NCBI GenBank assembly: GCA_047975295.1
Contig: JBKEDH010000054.1
Location: 1-31,403, forward strand
Length of the DNA stretch: 31,403 nt
Direction: 5' to 3'
From: JBKEDH01 sp047975295
Lineage (GTDB): Bacteria > Bacteroidota > Bacteroidia > Flavobacteriales > Flavobacteriaceae
Made by a program: the position numbers and the translations under genes. This document shows, piece after piece, positions 16,741 to 24,012 of the stretch (position 1 is the stretch's first letter; each line of letters opens with the position of its first letter). The notes under the pieces were generated by a model. The model saw only the letters and a list, made by a program, of their open reading frames with translations, was not told the origin of the DNA and did no database searches.

Positions 16741-16968
16741 TTATTTTTTTAACGTCTTGTATTTCCTATAAATAAAATAGCCCAGTCCTGCCATTAAAAT
16801 ATATGGGATTGCCATTAAATATACAATACCATTATTAACTCCTTCTGCAACATTTTGCCCTTCGTTACTTTCCAAAACCGCCCTGCACATGGCGCATTGG
16901 GCATTGGTTTTAAAAAATGCCAACAACAAAAGAAATGTAAGTACTATTTTATTTTTAATATTACGCAT
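16741..16968 (-). CDS. Small CxxC membrane protein of the oxidase-assembly operon
   Basis: A 75-aa protein I do not recognise as a named family. It has a signal-like N-terminal hydrophobic segment (IVLTFLLLLAFFKTNAQ, about 8-24), directly followed by CAMCRAVLES with C25-x2-C28, a short polar linker, then one transmembrane helix (IVYLMAIPYILMAGLGYFIY, about 48-67) and a basic tail. The pair of cysteines should lie outside the inner membrane, or at the start of the mature protein if the leader is cleaved. Its start overlaps the DUF420 gene by 8 bases, and SCO lies just upstream, so a role in copper, heme or thiol handling for the terminal oxidase is a reasonable inference. There is no direct evidence for it. 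Confidence 0.75.
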   Translation of the reverse strand: MRNIKNKIVLTFLLLLAFFKTNAQCAMCRAVLESNEGQNVAEGVNNGIVYLMAIPYILMAGLGYFIYRKYKTLKK

Positions 16969-17500
16969 AATAAGGGGCTATCATGATATAAACTACAACG
17001 CCAGAAACAGCCACATACAACCACAACGGAAATGCTATTTTTGCTATTTTTTTGTGTTTTTCAAAATCGTTGGTTATGGCTCTAACATAAGTAATCAATA
17101 CAAAAGGAATAATAATTACCGATAGCAATATATGGGTTAACAATACAAAATAATACACATATTTTATGGCTCCTTCACCACCAAATTTAGTTGAGTCGCT
17201 GGTCATATGGTAGGCCATATACATTATTAAAAATAACACCGAACAAATAATGGCGGTTGTATTCAGTTTTTTATGCAAGCTTATATTCTTCTTTTTTATG
17301 GCCATAAAAGCTGCTACTAAAATAACCGCAGTTACACCGTTAATGGTTGCATAAATAGGAGGTAAAAACGACAAAGGTTCTACATTGGGTATTTTTACAC
17401 CAAATAGTGCTGCTACAATTATTGGTATTAAAACCGATAACACGATAATTAACCGATTGTATTTTTTTTGATCTGTTATGTTTGTTGATGTTTTATTCAT
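16961..17500 (-). CDS. DUF420 domain membrane protein
   Basis: An integral membrane protein of 179 aa with about five hydrophobic segments (17-35, 50-68, 80-98, 115-138 and 154-173). It has the conserved DUF420 histidines H76 (SLHKKLN), H98 (AYHMT), H123 (LTHILL) and H149 (FEKHKKIA). DUF420 includes Bacillus CtaM (YozB), a factor needed for function of an aa3/caa3 oxidase, so a role in oxidase maturation, perhaps heme-related, is likely. It overlaps SCO by 8 bases upstream and the 75-aa gene by 8 bases downstream, indicating coupled expression. Confidence 0.88.
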   Translation of the reverse strand: MNKTSTNITDQKKYNRLIIVLSVLIPIIVAALFGVKIPNVEPLSFLPPIYATINGVTAVILVAAFMAIKKKNISLHKKLNTTAIICSVLFLIMYMAYHMTSDSTKFGGEGAIKYVYYFVLLTHILLSVIIIPFVLITYVRAITNDFEKHKKIAKIAFPLWLYVAVSGVVVYIMIAPYYA

Positions 17501-18233
17501 TCAACAATTTTTTTATATCTTCCTTTAACGCGCTTATTTCTTCTTTAACACCATCTTCGTCAATCTGATCTGCTTCAGATATTATACCATTGTAATAGAC
17601 TATGGGATTTCCAAAGTTATCCTTTCTGGAGCGAATAAACCCATTTTTATCGATTAAGGCAAAATTGCCCGAATGTTCAAAACCTCCCGAAATATTTTCA
17701 TCTTCGACCGTATATAGATTAAATCCTTCATTTGCCAATTTATATATTAGATCTTTGTTGCCCGTCATTAAATGCCAATTGGAATTGGTTACACCGTATG
17801 TCTCGGCATATTTTTTTAAAACTTCGGATGTGTCGTGTTCGGGATTAATAGTGAATGAAGCAACCCCGAAATTTTCGAAATCGGAAAATTCGTTCTGTAT
17901 AAGCACTAAGTTTTTATTCATTTTAGGGCAAATGGTTGGGCATGTGGTAAAAAAGAATTCCACCAAATAAACCTTGCCTTTATAATCTGCATTGGTTATG
18001 GTATTGCCATTTTGATCGGTAAACGAGAAAGCCGGTACTTTTTTAGGCTTACCATTTATTTCGATAAACGATACATCTGATTTTTTTGTTTTATTTCCTG
18101 CAAAATTACTTCTGCTCTCATTGCGTGTTATATCGCCATTGGAAATTCTATCGACAATTCTGGGTATAAAAATAATACCGAATACCAGAATTATAAAAGC
18201 TATACCTATATAGGAATAATTATTCTTTTTCAT
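17493..18233 (-). CDS. SCO1/SenC-family copper chaperone
   Basis: A membrane-anchored thioredoxin-fold protein of 246 aa. An N-terminal helix (about 8-27) is followed by a soluble SCO domain (about 60-215). Copper ligands are present: C98 and C102 in FFFTTCPTICPKMNK, and H187 in GGFEHSGNFALID. FSFTDQNGNTITN and WHLMTGNKDLIYKLA are also family features. SCO proteins deliver copper or reduce the cysteines of the Cu(A) site in oxidase subunit II. A charged tail of about 30 residues (from ADQIDEDG) is predicted to be helical. It overlaps the SCO-like gene upstream by 14 bases. Confidence 0.93.
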   Translation of the reverse strand: MKKNNYSYIGIAFIILVFGIIFIPRIVDRISNGDITRNESRSNFAGNKTKKSDVSFIEINGKPKKVPAFSFTDQNGNTITNADYKGKVYLVEFFFTTCPTICPKMNKNLVLIQNEFSDFENFGVASFTINPEHDTSEVLKKYAETYGVTNSNWHLMTGNKDLIYKLANEGFNLYTVEDENISGGFEHSGNFALIDKNGFIRSRKDNFGNPIVYYNGIISEADQIDEDGVKEEISALKEDIKKLLNE

Positions 18234-18942
18234 CGCTATTTATTAAATCGTTTGCACGTCGTGTAGAAGAATCGAACTCACCTTTTCTTTTTTGTCTGTA
18301 CTCGGTAAACAGAATACGCAAATCGTCGCTCATTTTATTTTTAATTTCGGCTACTTCAATACAGTTGTACGCATACAACTTATAGATGGGTTTATTTTGC
18401 TCTATCTCCTTATCGGTTCTGTCGTCCAACCTACCACGCTGGCTTAAATCCTTGTCGATAATAAACACCTGATTGGTGGCTAAATCATTATCAAGCGAGC
18501 CAGAAGATTGTAAACTCTTATAAATTTGATTAATTTTTTCCGGCGATCCAAAAACAAAGTGCCAGTACTTTAAACTCTCGTAAGTATTAATTTCGGTCTT
18601 TAGTTTTTCAACTTTACTTTCGGTTCCTCTGGGCATTAAGATAACAATCTGGAATTTTTTAAAGCCTTTAAACTTGTCGTAAATGAGCTCCTTTAAGTTC
18701 GAGGCAGCAATGGCATTTTTGTTGGGGTCTGTACCTAAAAACCCTAAAACGGTAATATGATTTTTTAAAACAATTTTTTGTTCGGTATCGGAAACAAATC
18801 CGTCTATTTCGTCCACAGATGTACCTACAACTTCCAAAGGCGTATAGTTATGCGTTGCCGGATACAAAAACACGAGAAAGGTTACGGGAAGAAAAAATAA
18901 TATTCCCAAAACAACATAACGGCCTATTTTTTTCTTGTCCAT
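18220..18942 (-). CDS. SCO-like membrane-anchored protein lacking copper ligands
   Basis: A 240-aa protein with one N-terminal transmembrane helix (YVVLGILFFLPVTFLVFLYP, about 9-28) and a soluble domain. No standard family name is obvious, but the order of elements parallels the SCO gene just downstream. ITVLGFLGTDPNKN (63-76) sits where SCO has YLVEFFFTTCPTICP, YWHFVFGSPEKINQIYKSL (127-145) matches NWHLMTGNKDLIYKLA, and NQVFIIDKDLSQRGRLDD (157-174) matches NFALIDKNGFIRSRKD. Neither CxxxC cysteine nor the copper histidine is kept; the only cysteine is C194. I infer a degenerate SCO/thioredoxin-fold paralogue that cannot bind copper in the usual way. A -7-like box (18969-18976) and a preceding terminator suggest that it starts its own transcript. 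Confidence 0.72.
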   Translation of the reverse strand: MDKKKIGRYVVLGILFFLPVTFLVFLYPATHNYTPLEVVGTSVDEIDGFVSDTEQKIVLKNHITVLGFLGTDPNKNAIAASNLKELIYDKFKGFKKFQIVILMPRGTESKVEKLKTEINTYESLKYWHFVFGSPEKINQIYKSLQSSGSLDNDLATNQVFIIDKDLSQRGRLDDRTDKEIEQNKPIYKLYAYNCIEVAEIKNKMSDDLRILFTEYRQKRKGEFDSSTRRANDLINSDEKE

Positions 18943-18968
18943 TTAAAATACCTTTTCCAATTTAATTG

Positions 18969-18976
18969 CAAAAATA
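18969..18976 (-). promoter_or_regulatory. Candidate -7 box for the SCO-like/SCO/DUF420 unit
   Basis: TATTTTTG on the minus strand, 26 bases before the ATG at 18942, matches TAnnTTTG. It lies in the T-tract of the terminator just upstream. No TTG is present at the best spacing. Confidence 0.4.
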
Positions 18977-19002
18977 AAAAAAGGCGGTACAATAACCGCC
19001 TT
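18971..19002 (-). terminator. Rho-independent terminator after the oxidase subunit IV gene
   Basis: On the minus strand, AAGGCGGT pairs with ACCGCCTT around a 6-base loop (18981-19002), followed by a T-rich tract (TTTTTATTTT). It lies between the subunit IV gene and the SCO-like gene. Confidence 0.85.
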
Positions 19003-19022
19003 TCCATATCTATTTAACTATG

Positions 19023-19058
19023 AAGTGGTTTAAACTTTTTCTATTTGCTAAAAAATAG
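19023..19058. repeat. Diverged copy of dispersed repeat family A
   Basis: It aligns with 6289-6324 at 29 of 36 bases, including GTTTAAACTTTTT and GCTAAAAAAT. It lies between the subunit IV stop and the terminator. Confidence 0.5.
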
Positions 19059-19076
19059 CCCAAAAATGAATTCCGT

Positions 19077-19457
19077 TTAAAAATCTGTTTTAATATAACC
19101 GTTATCAAAAACGTTAAAAACATAAAGTCCTTCTTCGAGTACTATCCATGTTAAGTATAAAATATAGATTACCAATGTCCCTACAACCACAACTTTAAGA
19201 AACTTAACCTCATCGCGCATATGCATAAAGTCCCATGTAATATAATAGGCCTTTACCAAGGTTAAAATAACAAAAACCCAATTTAGAAGTTTCATTCCCA
19301 AAAACTGGGCATTTAAAAAGTCGGGTTTATAAATACCCAATAAGACCTCGATTAGAGTTACGACGGATAAAAATATAAGTACTCCCCAAATTTTTTGGGT
19401 ATTCGATTTAAATTTTACTAAACCTCTAAATATTTCCAATTTATGTTCCTGTGCCAT
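19077..19457 (-). CDS. Cytochrome c oxidase subunit IV family protein
   Basis: A small inner-membrane protein of 126 aa with three hydrophobic segments: about 22-43 (IWGVLIFLSVVTLIEVLLGIY), 50-72 (FLGMKLLNWVFVILTLVKAYYI) and 86-108 (FLKVVVVGTLVIYILYLTWIV). This is the layout of the short accessory oxidase subunit IV (CoxD/CyoD-like). MKLLNWVFVILTLVKAYYITWDFMHMRDE is a typical Bacteroidota form of the central motif. It starts 17 bases after the large subunit III stops. Its role is probably stabilisation or assembly of the caa3-type complex. Confidence 0.88.
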   Translation of the reverse strand: MAQEHKLEIFRGLVKFKSNTQKIWGVLIFLSVVTLIEVLLGIYKPDFLNAQFLGMKLLNWVFVILTLVKAYYITWDFMHMRDEVKFLKVVVVGTLVIYILYLTWIVLEEGLYVFNVFDNGYIKTDF

Positions 19458-19474
19458 TTTAATACTTTAAAAAA

Positions 19475-20455
19475 TTAAACCAAATAGAAGAATGTGAATA
19501 CAAATACCCAAACCAAATCTACAAAGTGCCAATAAAGTCCAACCTTTTCTACCATTTCGTAGCTTTTTCGTTTTTCGTAGGTTCCCAGCAATACGTTAAA
19601 GAATATAATAATATTTAACAATACTCCGGTAAATACGTGAAACCCATGAAATCCTGTAATAAAGAAAAAGAAATCGGCGAACAACGGTGCTCCATATTCG
19701 TTTCTATGAAGGTTTGCTCCTTCTACAACGGCAACAGCATTTCTTTTAACTGCTTCGAGAGATTCTCCTCTGGACAAAACCGTTTTTTTACCATCTTCGG
19801 TTTTTTGTTGCGTTCTAACCAAGACATTATCGTGTTTTTCCAAACCTTTAATTACTTCTTCTACAGTATAGGTAGGTAAAGTACCTTCTTGCATGTACCA
19901 AAGCCCATTACTGTTTTCGTGTTCTGTACGGTATTTTGGCTCGGCCACAACAAAATCACTTAGTGCTACACGCTTGCCGTCGGTATCCACAAACTGCAAA
20001 ATATTTCCTCCCCGCGTTTCAACCGCACCATAATCACCTTTAATAAAGGTGGCCCACTCCCAAGCTTGCGAACTTAAAAATATTAGACCGCCTATTATGG
20101 TTAAAAACATATAGGTAGCCACTTTGGCTTTTTTCATGTGGTGACCTGCATCTACAGCCAATACCATAGTTACAGAAGACATGATAAGAACAAAGGTCAT
20201 AAAAGCCACAAAAATCATAGGATGTTCCTGCCCGTGCAAAAACGGCACGTGTGTAAACACATCGTCGGCAATTGGCCAAGTATCCATGTCCTTAAACCTG
20301 GAAAATCCATACCCTACCAAGAAACCGGAAAATGTTAATGCATCCGAAACAATGAAGAACCACATCATCAATTTTCCATAGCTTGCTTTAAGTGGCCGGT
20401 TAGCTCCACCCCAAACTTTTCCTTCCGTTCCAGTACTTGCAACTGTTGTACTCAT
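19475..20455 (-). CDS. Cytochrome c oxidase subunit III, large form with soluble insertion
   Basis: A heme-copper oxidase subunit III of 326 aa. Conserved parts are the first helix region with MMWFFIVSDALTFSGFLVGYGFSRF (30-54), the SSQAWEW motif (128-134), FFFFITGFHGFHVFTGVLLN (262-281) and the final helix GLYWHFVDLVWVFVFTFFYLV. Between EW and FFFFITGFHG, ordinary subunit III has only about 20-30 residues; here about 110 soluble residues (about 140-250) are inserted, mostly charged. The insertion should lie outside the membrane. A possible -7 box (TATTTTTG, minus strand, 20484-20491) lies 28 bases before the ATG. The gene is 46 bases downstream of the smaller subunit III gene. Confidence 0.92.
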   Translation of the reverse strand: MSTTVASTGTEGKVWGGANRPLKASYGKLMMWFFIVSDALTFSGFLVGYGFSRFKDMDTWPIADDVFTHVPFLHGQEHPMIFVAFMTFVLIMSSVTMVLAVDAGHHMKKAKVATYMFLTIIGGLIFLSSQAWEWATFIKGDYGAVETRGGNILQFVDTDGKRVALSDFVVAEPKYRTEHENSNGLWYMQEGTLPTYTVEEVIKGLEKHDNVLVRTQQKTEDGKKTVLSRGESLEAVKRNAVAVVEGANLHRNEYGAPLFADFFFFITGFHGFHVFTGVLLNIIIFFNVLLGTYEKRKSYEMVEKVGLYWHFVDLVWVFVFTFFYLV

Positions 20456-20501
20456 AAATGTTGGTTGTTTATTTAAATTTGAACAAAAATAATTATTTTA
20501 T

Positions 20502-21083
20502 TTATCTAACGAAATATAAAAACAAAAACAGATAAATCCAAAGTATATCAATAAAATGCCAAAAAGTTGCAGCAAGTTCAAAACCAAGCATATTATTGGC
20601 ATTATACTTTTGTTTAAAATGATTATAAATTACCATTATTAAGCAAATTAGCCCAGCAATAACGTGCAAAATATGCATAATGGCTATTAAATAAATGTAA
20701 GACATGGTTACATTACTGGTTGGCCCGGTAAAGTTATAGCCTAAATTTATAATTTGCTGAAAACCTGTAAATTGATTAAAAACAAACGTTAAACCAAGTC
20801 CAAAAGTTAGCAACAACCATATAGTCGTGGCCATTCGATTATTTTTTTTCAATGCTTTTTTAGCAAGAATCAGGGTTATGCTGCTTACAATAATTACAAT
20901 AGTACTTATTAAAAAGGCATTAGGCAATTTAAAATCGTGCAACCAATCGGGTCTTGAACTGCTTACCACGAATGCACTTGTCCAGCCTGCAAACGACATA
21001 ACAAGCGATATCACACCAAACCAAAGCATCATTTTTTTTGCCCGTCCTTTTTTCTCTTCTAAAGTACCTTGAGTTAAATCCAT
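20502..21083 (-). CDS. Cytochrome c oxidase subunit III, small form
   Basis: A heme-copper oxidase subunit III homologue of 193 aa with five predicted membrane helices. Motifs are KKMMLWFGVISLVMSFAGWTSAFV at the first helix, MHILHVIAGLICLIMV (the HxxHV motif) and the final FWHFIDILWIYLFLFLYFV. The EW pair after helix three is replaced by FNQFTGFQQ, so it differs from the larger paralogue. It starts 2 bases after cyoE ends and is coupled to it. Tandem subunit III genes are common in Bacteroidota oxidase clusters; both may be in one complex. Confidence 0.92.
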   Translation of the reverse strand: MDLTQGTLEEKKGRAKKMMLWFGVISLVMSFAGWTSAFVVSSSRPDWLHDFKLPNAFLISTIVIIVSSITLILAKKALKKNNRMATTIWLLLTFGLGLTFVFNQFTGFQQIINLGYNFTGPTSNVTMSYIYLIAIMHILHVIAGLICLIMVIYNHFKQKYNANNMLGFELAATFWHFIDILWIYLFLFLYFVR

Positions 21084-21085
21084 GG

Positions 21086-21979
21086 TTATCGTAAAAATTT
21101 ATCTATAACATATACTATTTGAACAAGTGTAATATAAAGTACACTTGCCAGCATTAACTGTTTTGCGGCTTTTACAGTCATATTTTTAAACAGCTCTATG
21201 GCATAATACAACATAACCAGCCCCAACATAAACACCACTACGGCCGCCACAACGGAAAGTTGCAATTTTCCTGTAAACCCAAACACAGGCAATATGGACG
21301 CTAAAATGGTCCAAATGGTGTACATAATGGTCTGTACCGCTGTACCCCTATCTTGTTTACCTGTTGGCAACATAAAAAACCCACCTTGTTTGTAGTCATC
21401 GTACAAAAACCAACCGATAGCCCAAAAATGCGGAAATTGCCAAAAAAACTGCAAAGCAAACAGTGTTCCCGGCTCTATACCAAAAGTATTTGTGGCAGCA
21501 ACCCATCCTAACATAAAGGGTATAGCTCCAGGAAAAGCACCTACAAAAACTGCTAAAGGTGTTTTTGTTTTTAAAGGCGTATAAACACAGACATATAAAA
21601 AAATAGATATGGCACCAAACATAGCGGTTTGCTTGTTAATACTGTACAATATTACAAGCCCTAAAACTGTAAAAACCGATGCTATAACAAATGCAGCCGT
21701 TACCGACATACGTCCAGATGGAATAGGCCTGTTCTTGGTGCGGTTCATGAGGGCATCCAAATCTTTTTCTATAATTTGATTGAATGCATTTGAAGCTCCA
21801 ACCATAAAATAACCACCCAAAGCCAAAAGTACCAATATTTTGTAGTTAACAACATCTGCCCCCAGTAAATAGCCGGCAAGTGATGAAAACACGACACTTA
21901 GGGACAATCTCATTTTTGTTATCTCCTTAAAATCGGAAATAACAGAGCTGGTCGATATTGAAGTTTTTGTAGTATCCAA
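21086..21979 (-). CDS. cyoE: Protoheme IX farnesyltransferase (heme O synthase)
   Basis: A UbiA-superfamily inner-membrane prenyltransferase of 297 aa that adds a hydroxyethylfarnesyl group to protoheme to make heme O for the terminal oxidase (also called ctaB). The first Asp-rich motif is in NAFNQIIEKDLDALMNRTKNRPIPSGRM and the second conserved loop is in DDYKQGGFFMLP. About eight or nine membrane helices are predicted. The start is a TTG at 21979; the N-terminal TSSVISDFKEITKMRLSLSVVFSSLAGYLLG fits homologues and no ATG lies upstream in frame. A full-match promoter at 22011-22040 gives a short leader. It heads the oxidase operon. Confidence 0.94.
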   Translation of the reverse strand: MDTTKTSISTSSVISDFKEITKMRLSLSVVFSSLAGYLLGADVVNYKILVLLALGGYFMVGASNAFNQIIEKDLDALMNRTKNRPIPSGRMSVTAAFVIASVFTVLGLVILYSINKQTAMFGAISIFLYVCVYTPLKTKTPLAVFVGAFPGAIPFMLGWVAATNTFGIEPGTLFALQFFWQFPHFWAIGWFLYDDYKQGGFFMLPTGKQDRGTAVQTIMYTIWTILASILPVFGFTGKLQLSVVAAVVVFMLGLVMLYYAIELFKNMTVKAAKQLMLASVLYITLVQIVYVIDKFLR

Positions 21980-22010
21980 ATGCTTAATCTTCTACCTATT
22001 GTTGCGTGGG

Positions 22011-22040
22011 CAAAGATACTGCATTAAAGTATTTTGGCAA
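22011..22040 (-). promoter_or_regulatory. Promoter of the cyoE/oxidase operon
   Basis: On the minus strand: TTG, 19 bases, TATCTTTG. This is a full match to the Bacteroidota TTG-N(17-23)-TAnnTTTG consensus. The -7 box lies about 31 bases before the TTG start of cyoE. Confidence 0.78.
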
Positions 22041-22042
22041 TG

Positions 22043-22069
22043 AACTCATTTAAACTTTTTAGATTGAAG
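22043..22069. repeat. Dispersed repeat family A, single copy
   Basis: It matches the complement of the 6421-6447 arm at 25 of 27 bases (AACTCATTTAAACTTTTTAG...). It abuts the -33 element of the cyoE promoter with only 2 bases between. Confidence 0.65.
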
Positions 22070-22320
22070 TAAAAACTGAAGGCTTTTTGCTCTCCGAAAA
22101 TTTTTGGAATTGTATTAATCACACTACAAAAAGAAAAATACATATTTACCCACGGTACGCAACAAAAAACCACAAATTACCTATAACGTATTGATACTAA
22201 AAACATTAAACTATAAAACCTTAAAAATTTTAAAAACTTTCAAGGTCTTAAAAATTAGCTTAACATACCGATAAAGAGAATTTTTATCGTGTACTAAAAT
22301 CGAAAAATATTGATGCTATA

Positions 22321-23109
22321 TTAATTTCGGACTTGAAAAATAATGGGTAAATTGTAACTAACGCCTACATTTCTGTCCCGCTGTTTGCCAGGTGTCATTT
22401 CCGGAATAAAATGAATAACCCGCATGGCTTCCTTTTCCAATTCTTTGTGTGGACCACGAACTTTAACATCGGTAACACGACCGGTTTTATCAATTTTAAA
22501 CTGAGTCTGGATAACCTGCTTCCCTTTTAGTCCTAATTCGCCACCTAAATCGGTATCGAATTTTTTTTGTACCAATTTGGTTATTTTCTCGGACATGCAT
22601 TTGCGTTTTTCGTCGTTGGTCTTTTTATTTTCGCATCCGGGATACACGGGAACATGCTCTATTAACGGAAAAGGAATATCTGGAATTTCTGTTGGAGGAG
22701 CATCGACCACAACTACAGCATCGGGATTTAATACGGGTTGAGTCTCCGGCTCGGAATTTTTGTCTAATTCTTCAAAAATATCGGGGGTTTCGTCCGGCAC
22801 TTCTTCATACTTTCGGGTATCGGGCTTGGGCTTCGTGGCTATCTTTTTATCCAATTGCTTCACTTTAACCTTTACAATAGGCACATCGGCCGAATAGATT
22901 TCCTCTGGCTCAGGCAAGTATGCTACTTCGGGAATCTTTGTTTCGAATTTCATTTCCAATAAGGCTATTGAACCCAATAAACAAAGAACAAGCCCTATTT
23001 GGAAATACAGTATTGTGCTTTTTTGTAAATTTGCATCATGCTTTTGTGATTTTTTTGCATTTTGCCCATTTTGCCGAATGGACTCATCCAGATTTTTAGA
23101 ATTTTTCAT
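22321..23109 (-). CDS. TonB family energy transducer, second tandem copy
   Basis: An inner-membrane-anchored protein of 262 aa. A cytoplasmic N-terminus (about 30 residues) is followed by one transmembrane helix (TILYFQIGLVLCLLGSIALLEM, about 33-54), a charged and proline-containing periplasmic linker (about 65-160), and a TonB C-terminal domain (about 160-262) with VPVYPGCENKK, KRKCMSEKI, LGLKGKQVIQTQFKIDKTGRVTDVKVRGPH and a final YNLPIIFQVRN. It should pass proton-motive energy to outer-membrane receptors. I chose the ATG at 23109; an upstream in-frame start at 23163 would add 18 residues beginning next to the terminator. ExbB/ExbD are not in the window. Confidence 0.9.
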   Translation of the reverse strand: MKNSKNLDESIRQNGQNAKKSQKHDANLQKSTILYFQIGLVLCLLGSIALLEMKFETKIPEVAYLPEPEEIYSADVPIVKVKVKQLDKKIATKPKPDTRKYEEVPDETPDIFEELDKNSEPETQPVLNPDAVVVVDAPPTEIPDIPFPLIEHVPVYPGCENKKTNDEKRKCMSEKITKLVQKKFDTDLGGELGLKGKQVIQTQFKIDKTGRVTDVKVRGPHKELEKEAMRVIHFIPEMTPGKQRDRNVGVSYNLPIIFQVRN

Positions 23110-23166
23110 AATTATTATAATTTGTTTGTTAACATTATGATAATTCCACAATAAGCATACCAAAAA

Positions 23167-23197
23167 AAATCCCGTTACAAAATTTGTAACGGGATTT
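23167..23197 (-). terminator. Rho-independent terminator between the two TonB genes
   Basis: A near-perfect hairpin, AAATCCCGTTACAAA paired with TTTGTAACGGGATTT, is followed on the minus strand by a run of eight T residues counting the stem end. It lies just after the stop of the upstream TonB gene. Confidence 0.9.
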
Positions 23198-23219
23198 AAT
23201 TTTATATAAGATAATAAAT

Positions 23220-23948
23220 CTAATCTTGTACTTGAAAAACTATAGGTAATGCATAAGGTACGGTTACCGGCTTACCTCTTTGTTTACCGGGCTGCATTTT
23301 AGGGAGCATTTTTATAACACGCTCTGCCTCTTTTGCCAAACCGGGATGTGGCGCTCTAGCCTGTATTCCTGTTACGGTTCCGGTTTTATCTATTTTAAAC
23401 ATTACGCTAATACGCTGGCGACCGGACAGACCAAGATCACTAGCCAAATCGGTATTAAATTTTTTCCCAACAAAATCGGAGATCTTTTTGGACATACAGT
23501 CTTTTTTCTGTTGGTTACTACCCTTTTCGCATCCGGGAAATACAGGTACGTTTTCAATTACCGCAAATGGCACTTCTAAATCTTCTTCAACAGTTTCGGC
23601 TACCTCAACATGTTCTATTTCTGGAGCTATCTCTGTTTCTTGATCAACTTCGGTATCTTCCATTACGGTTTCTTCAATTTCTTCTTCATCTTCTATTACC
23701 TCAATCTGCTCTACTGCTGCCGGTGGCGGTGGCGGTGGTGGCGGTGGCAACTGCATTTGTTCGGTTAACGGAATTTCTTCCTCAAACTCTTCTTCCATTA
23801 CCAATTGGCCAATATCGATATCTTCCTTATCGTACGTTTTGTAATTGATGGCATAATTTGTAAAAAACAACATCAAGGCCAAACCAATTGCAAAGTAAAG
23901 TGAACTATTACGCCCTACATTTGCCTTAGAATTCTTTTTGGGTTCCAT
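23220..23948 (-). CDS. TonB family energy transducer, first tandem copy
   Basis: A paralogue, 242 aa, of the next gene downstream. A transmembrane helix (about 15-34, SLYFAIGLALMLFFTNYAIN) is followed by an acidic stretch, a run of nine prolines (68-76), another acidic stretch rich in Glu (about 80-125), and a TonB C-terminal domain (about 130-242). The C-terminal domain carries VFPGCEK (C140), KKDCMSKK (C151), LGLSGRQRISVMFKIDKTGTVTGI and ALPIVFQVQD. The cysteine pair is shared with the second copy. The poly-Pro and Glu-rich linker should span the periplasm. It is followed by a strong terminator, so the two TonB genes are probably separate units. Confidence 0.92.
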   Translation of the reverse strand: MEPKKNSKANVGRNSSLYFAIGLALMLFFTNYAINYKTYDKEDIDIGQLVMEEEFEEEIPLTEQMQLPPPPPPPPPAAVEQIEVIEDEEEIEETVMEDTEVDQETEIAPEIEHVEVAETVEEDLEVPFAVIENVPVFPGCEKGSNQQKKDCMSKKISDFVGKKFNTDLASDLGLSGRQRISVMFKIDKTGTVTGIQARAPHPGLAKEAERVIKMLPKMQPGKQRGKPVTVPYALPIVFQVQD

Positions 23949-24012
23949 AATTAAATTTGTTTTTCAAGATTGCTAAAATAACTTTTTTTTTACCAAAAAA
24001 GCAAGTCTTATG

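Larger units (their letters stand above)
21980..22320. other. 341-bp intergenic region upstream of cyoE
   Basis: It contains the cyoE promoter (22011-22040), one copy of repeat family A (22043-22069) and A/T-rich DNA. A weak 7-bp hairpin (CGATAAA at 22269-22275 and TTTATCG at 22283-22289) lies after the second TonB gene but has no T-run. No gene is seen. Confidence 0.6.

Noticed and set aside
22216..22250. Possible hairpin AAAACCTT...AAGGTCTT related to the 9853 and 11966 hairpins
   Set aside because: Only about 7 of 8 stem bases pair and the sequence is low-complexity A/T. It is too weak to call a terminator or a repeat.
23110..23163. Upstream ATG at 23163 for the second TonB gene
   Set aside because: It would start 4 bases from the terminator hairpin, leaving no leader; the ATG at 23109 gives a normal cytoplasmic N-terminus.
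23739..23753. GGTGGC-type tandem repeat as a microsatellite
   Set aside because: It encodes the nine-proline run of the TonB linker, a normal feature of TonB proteins.
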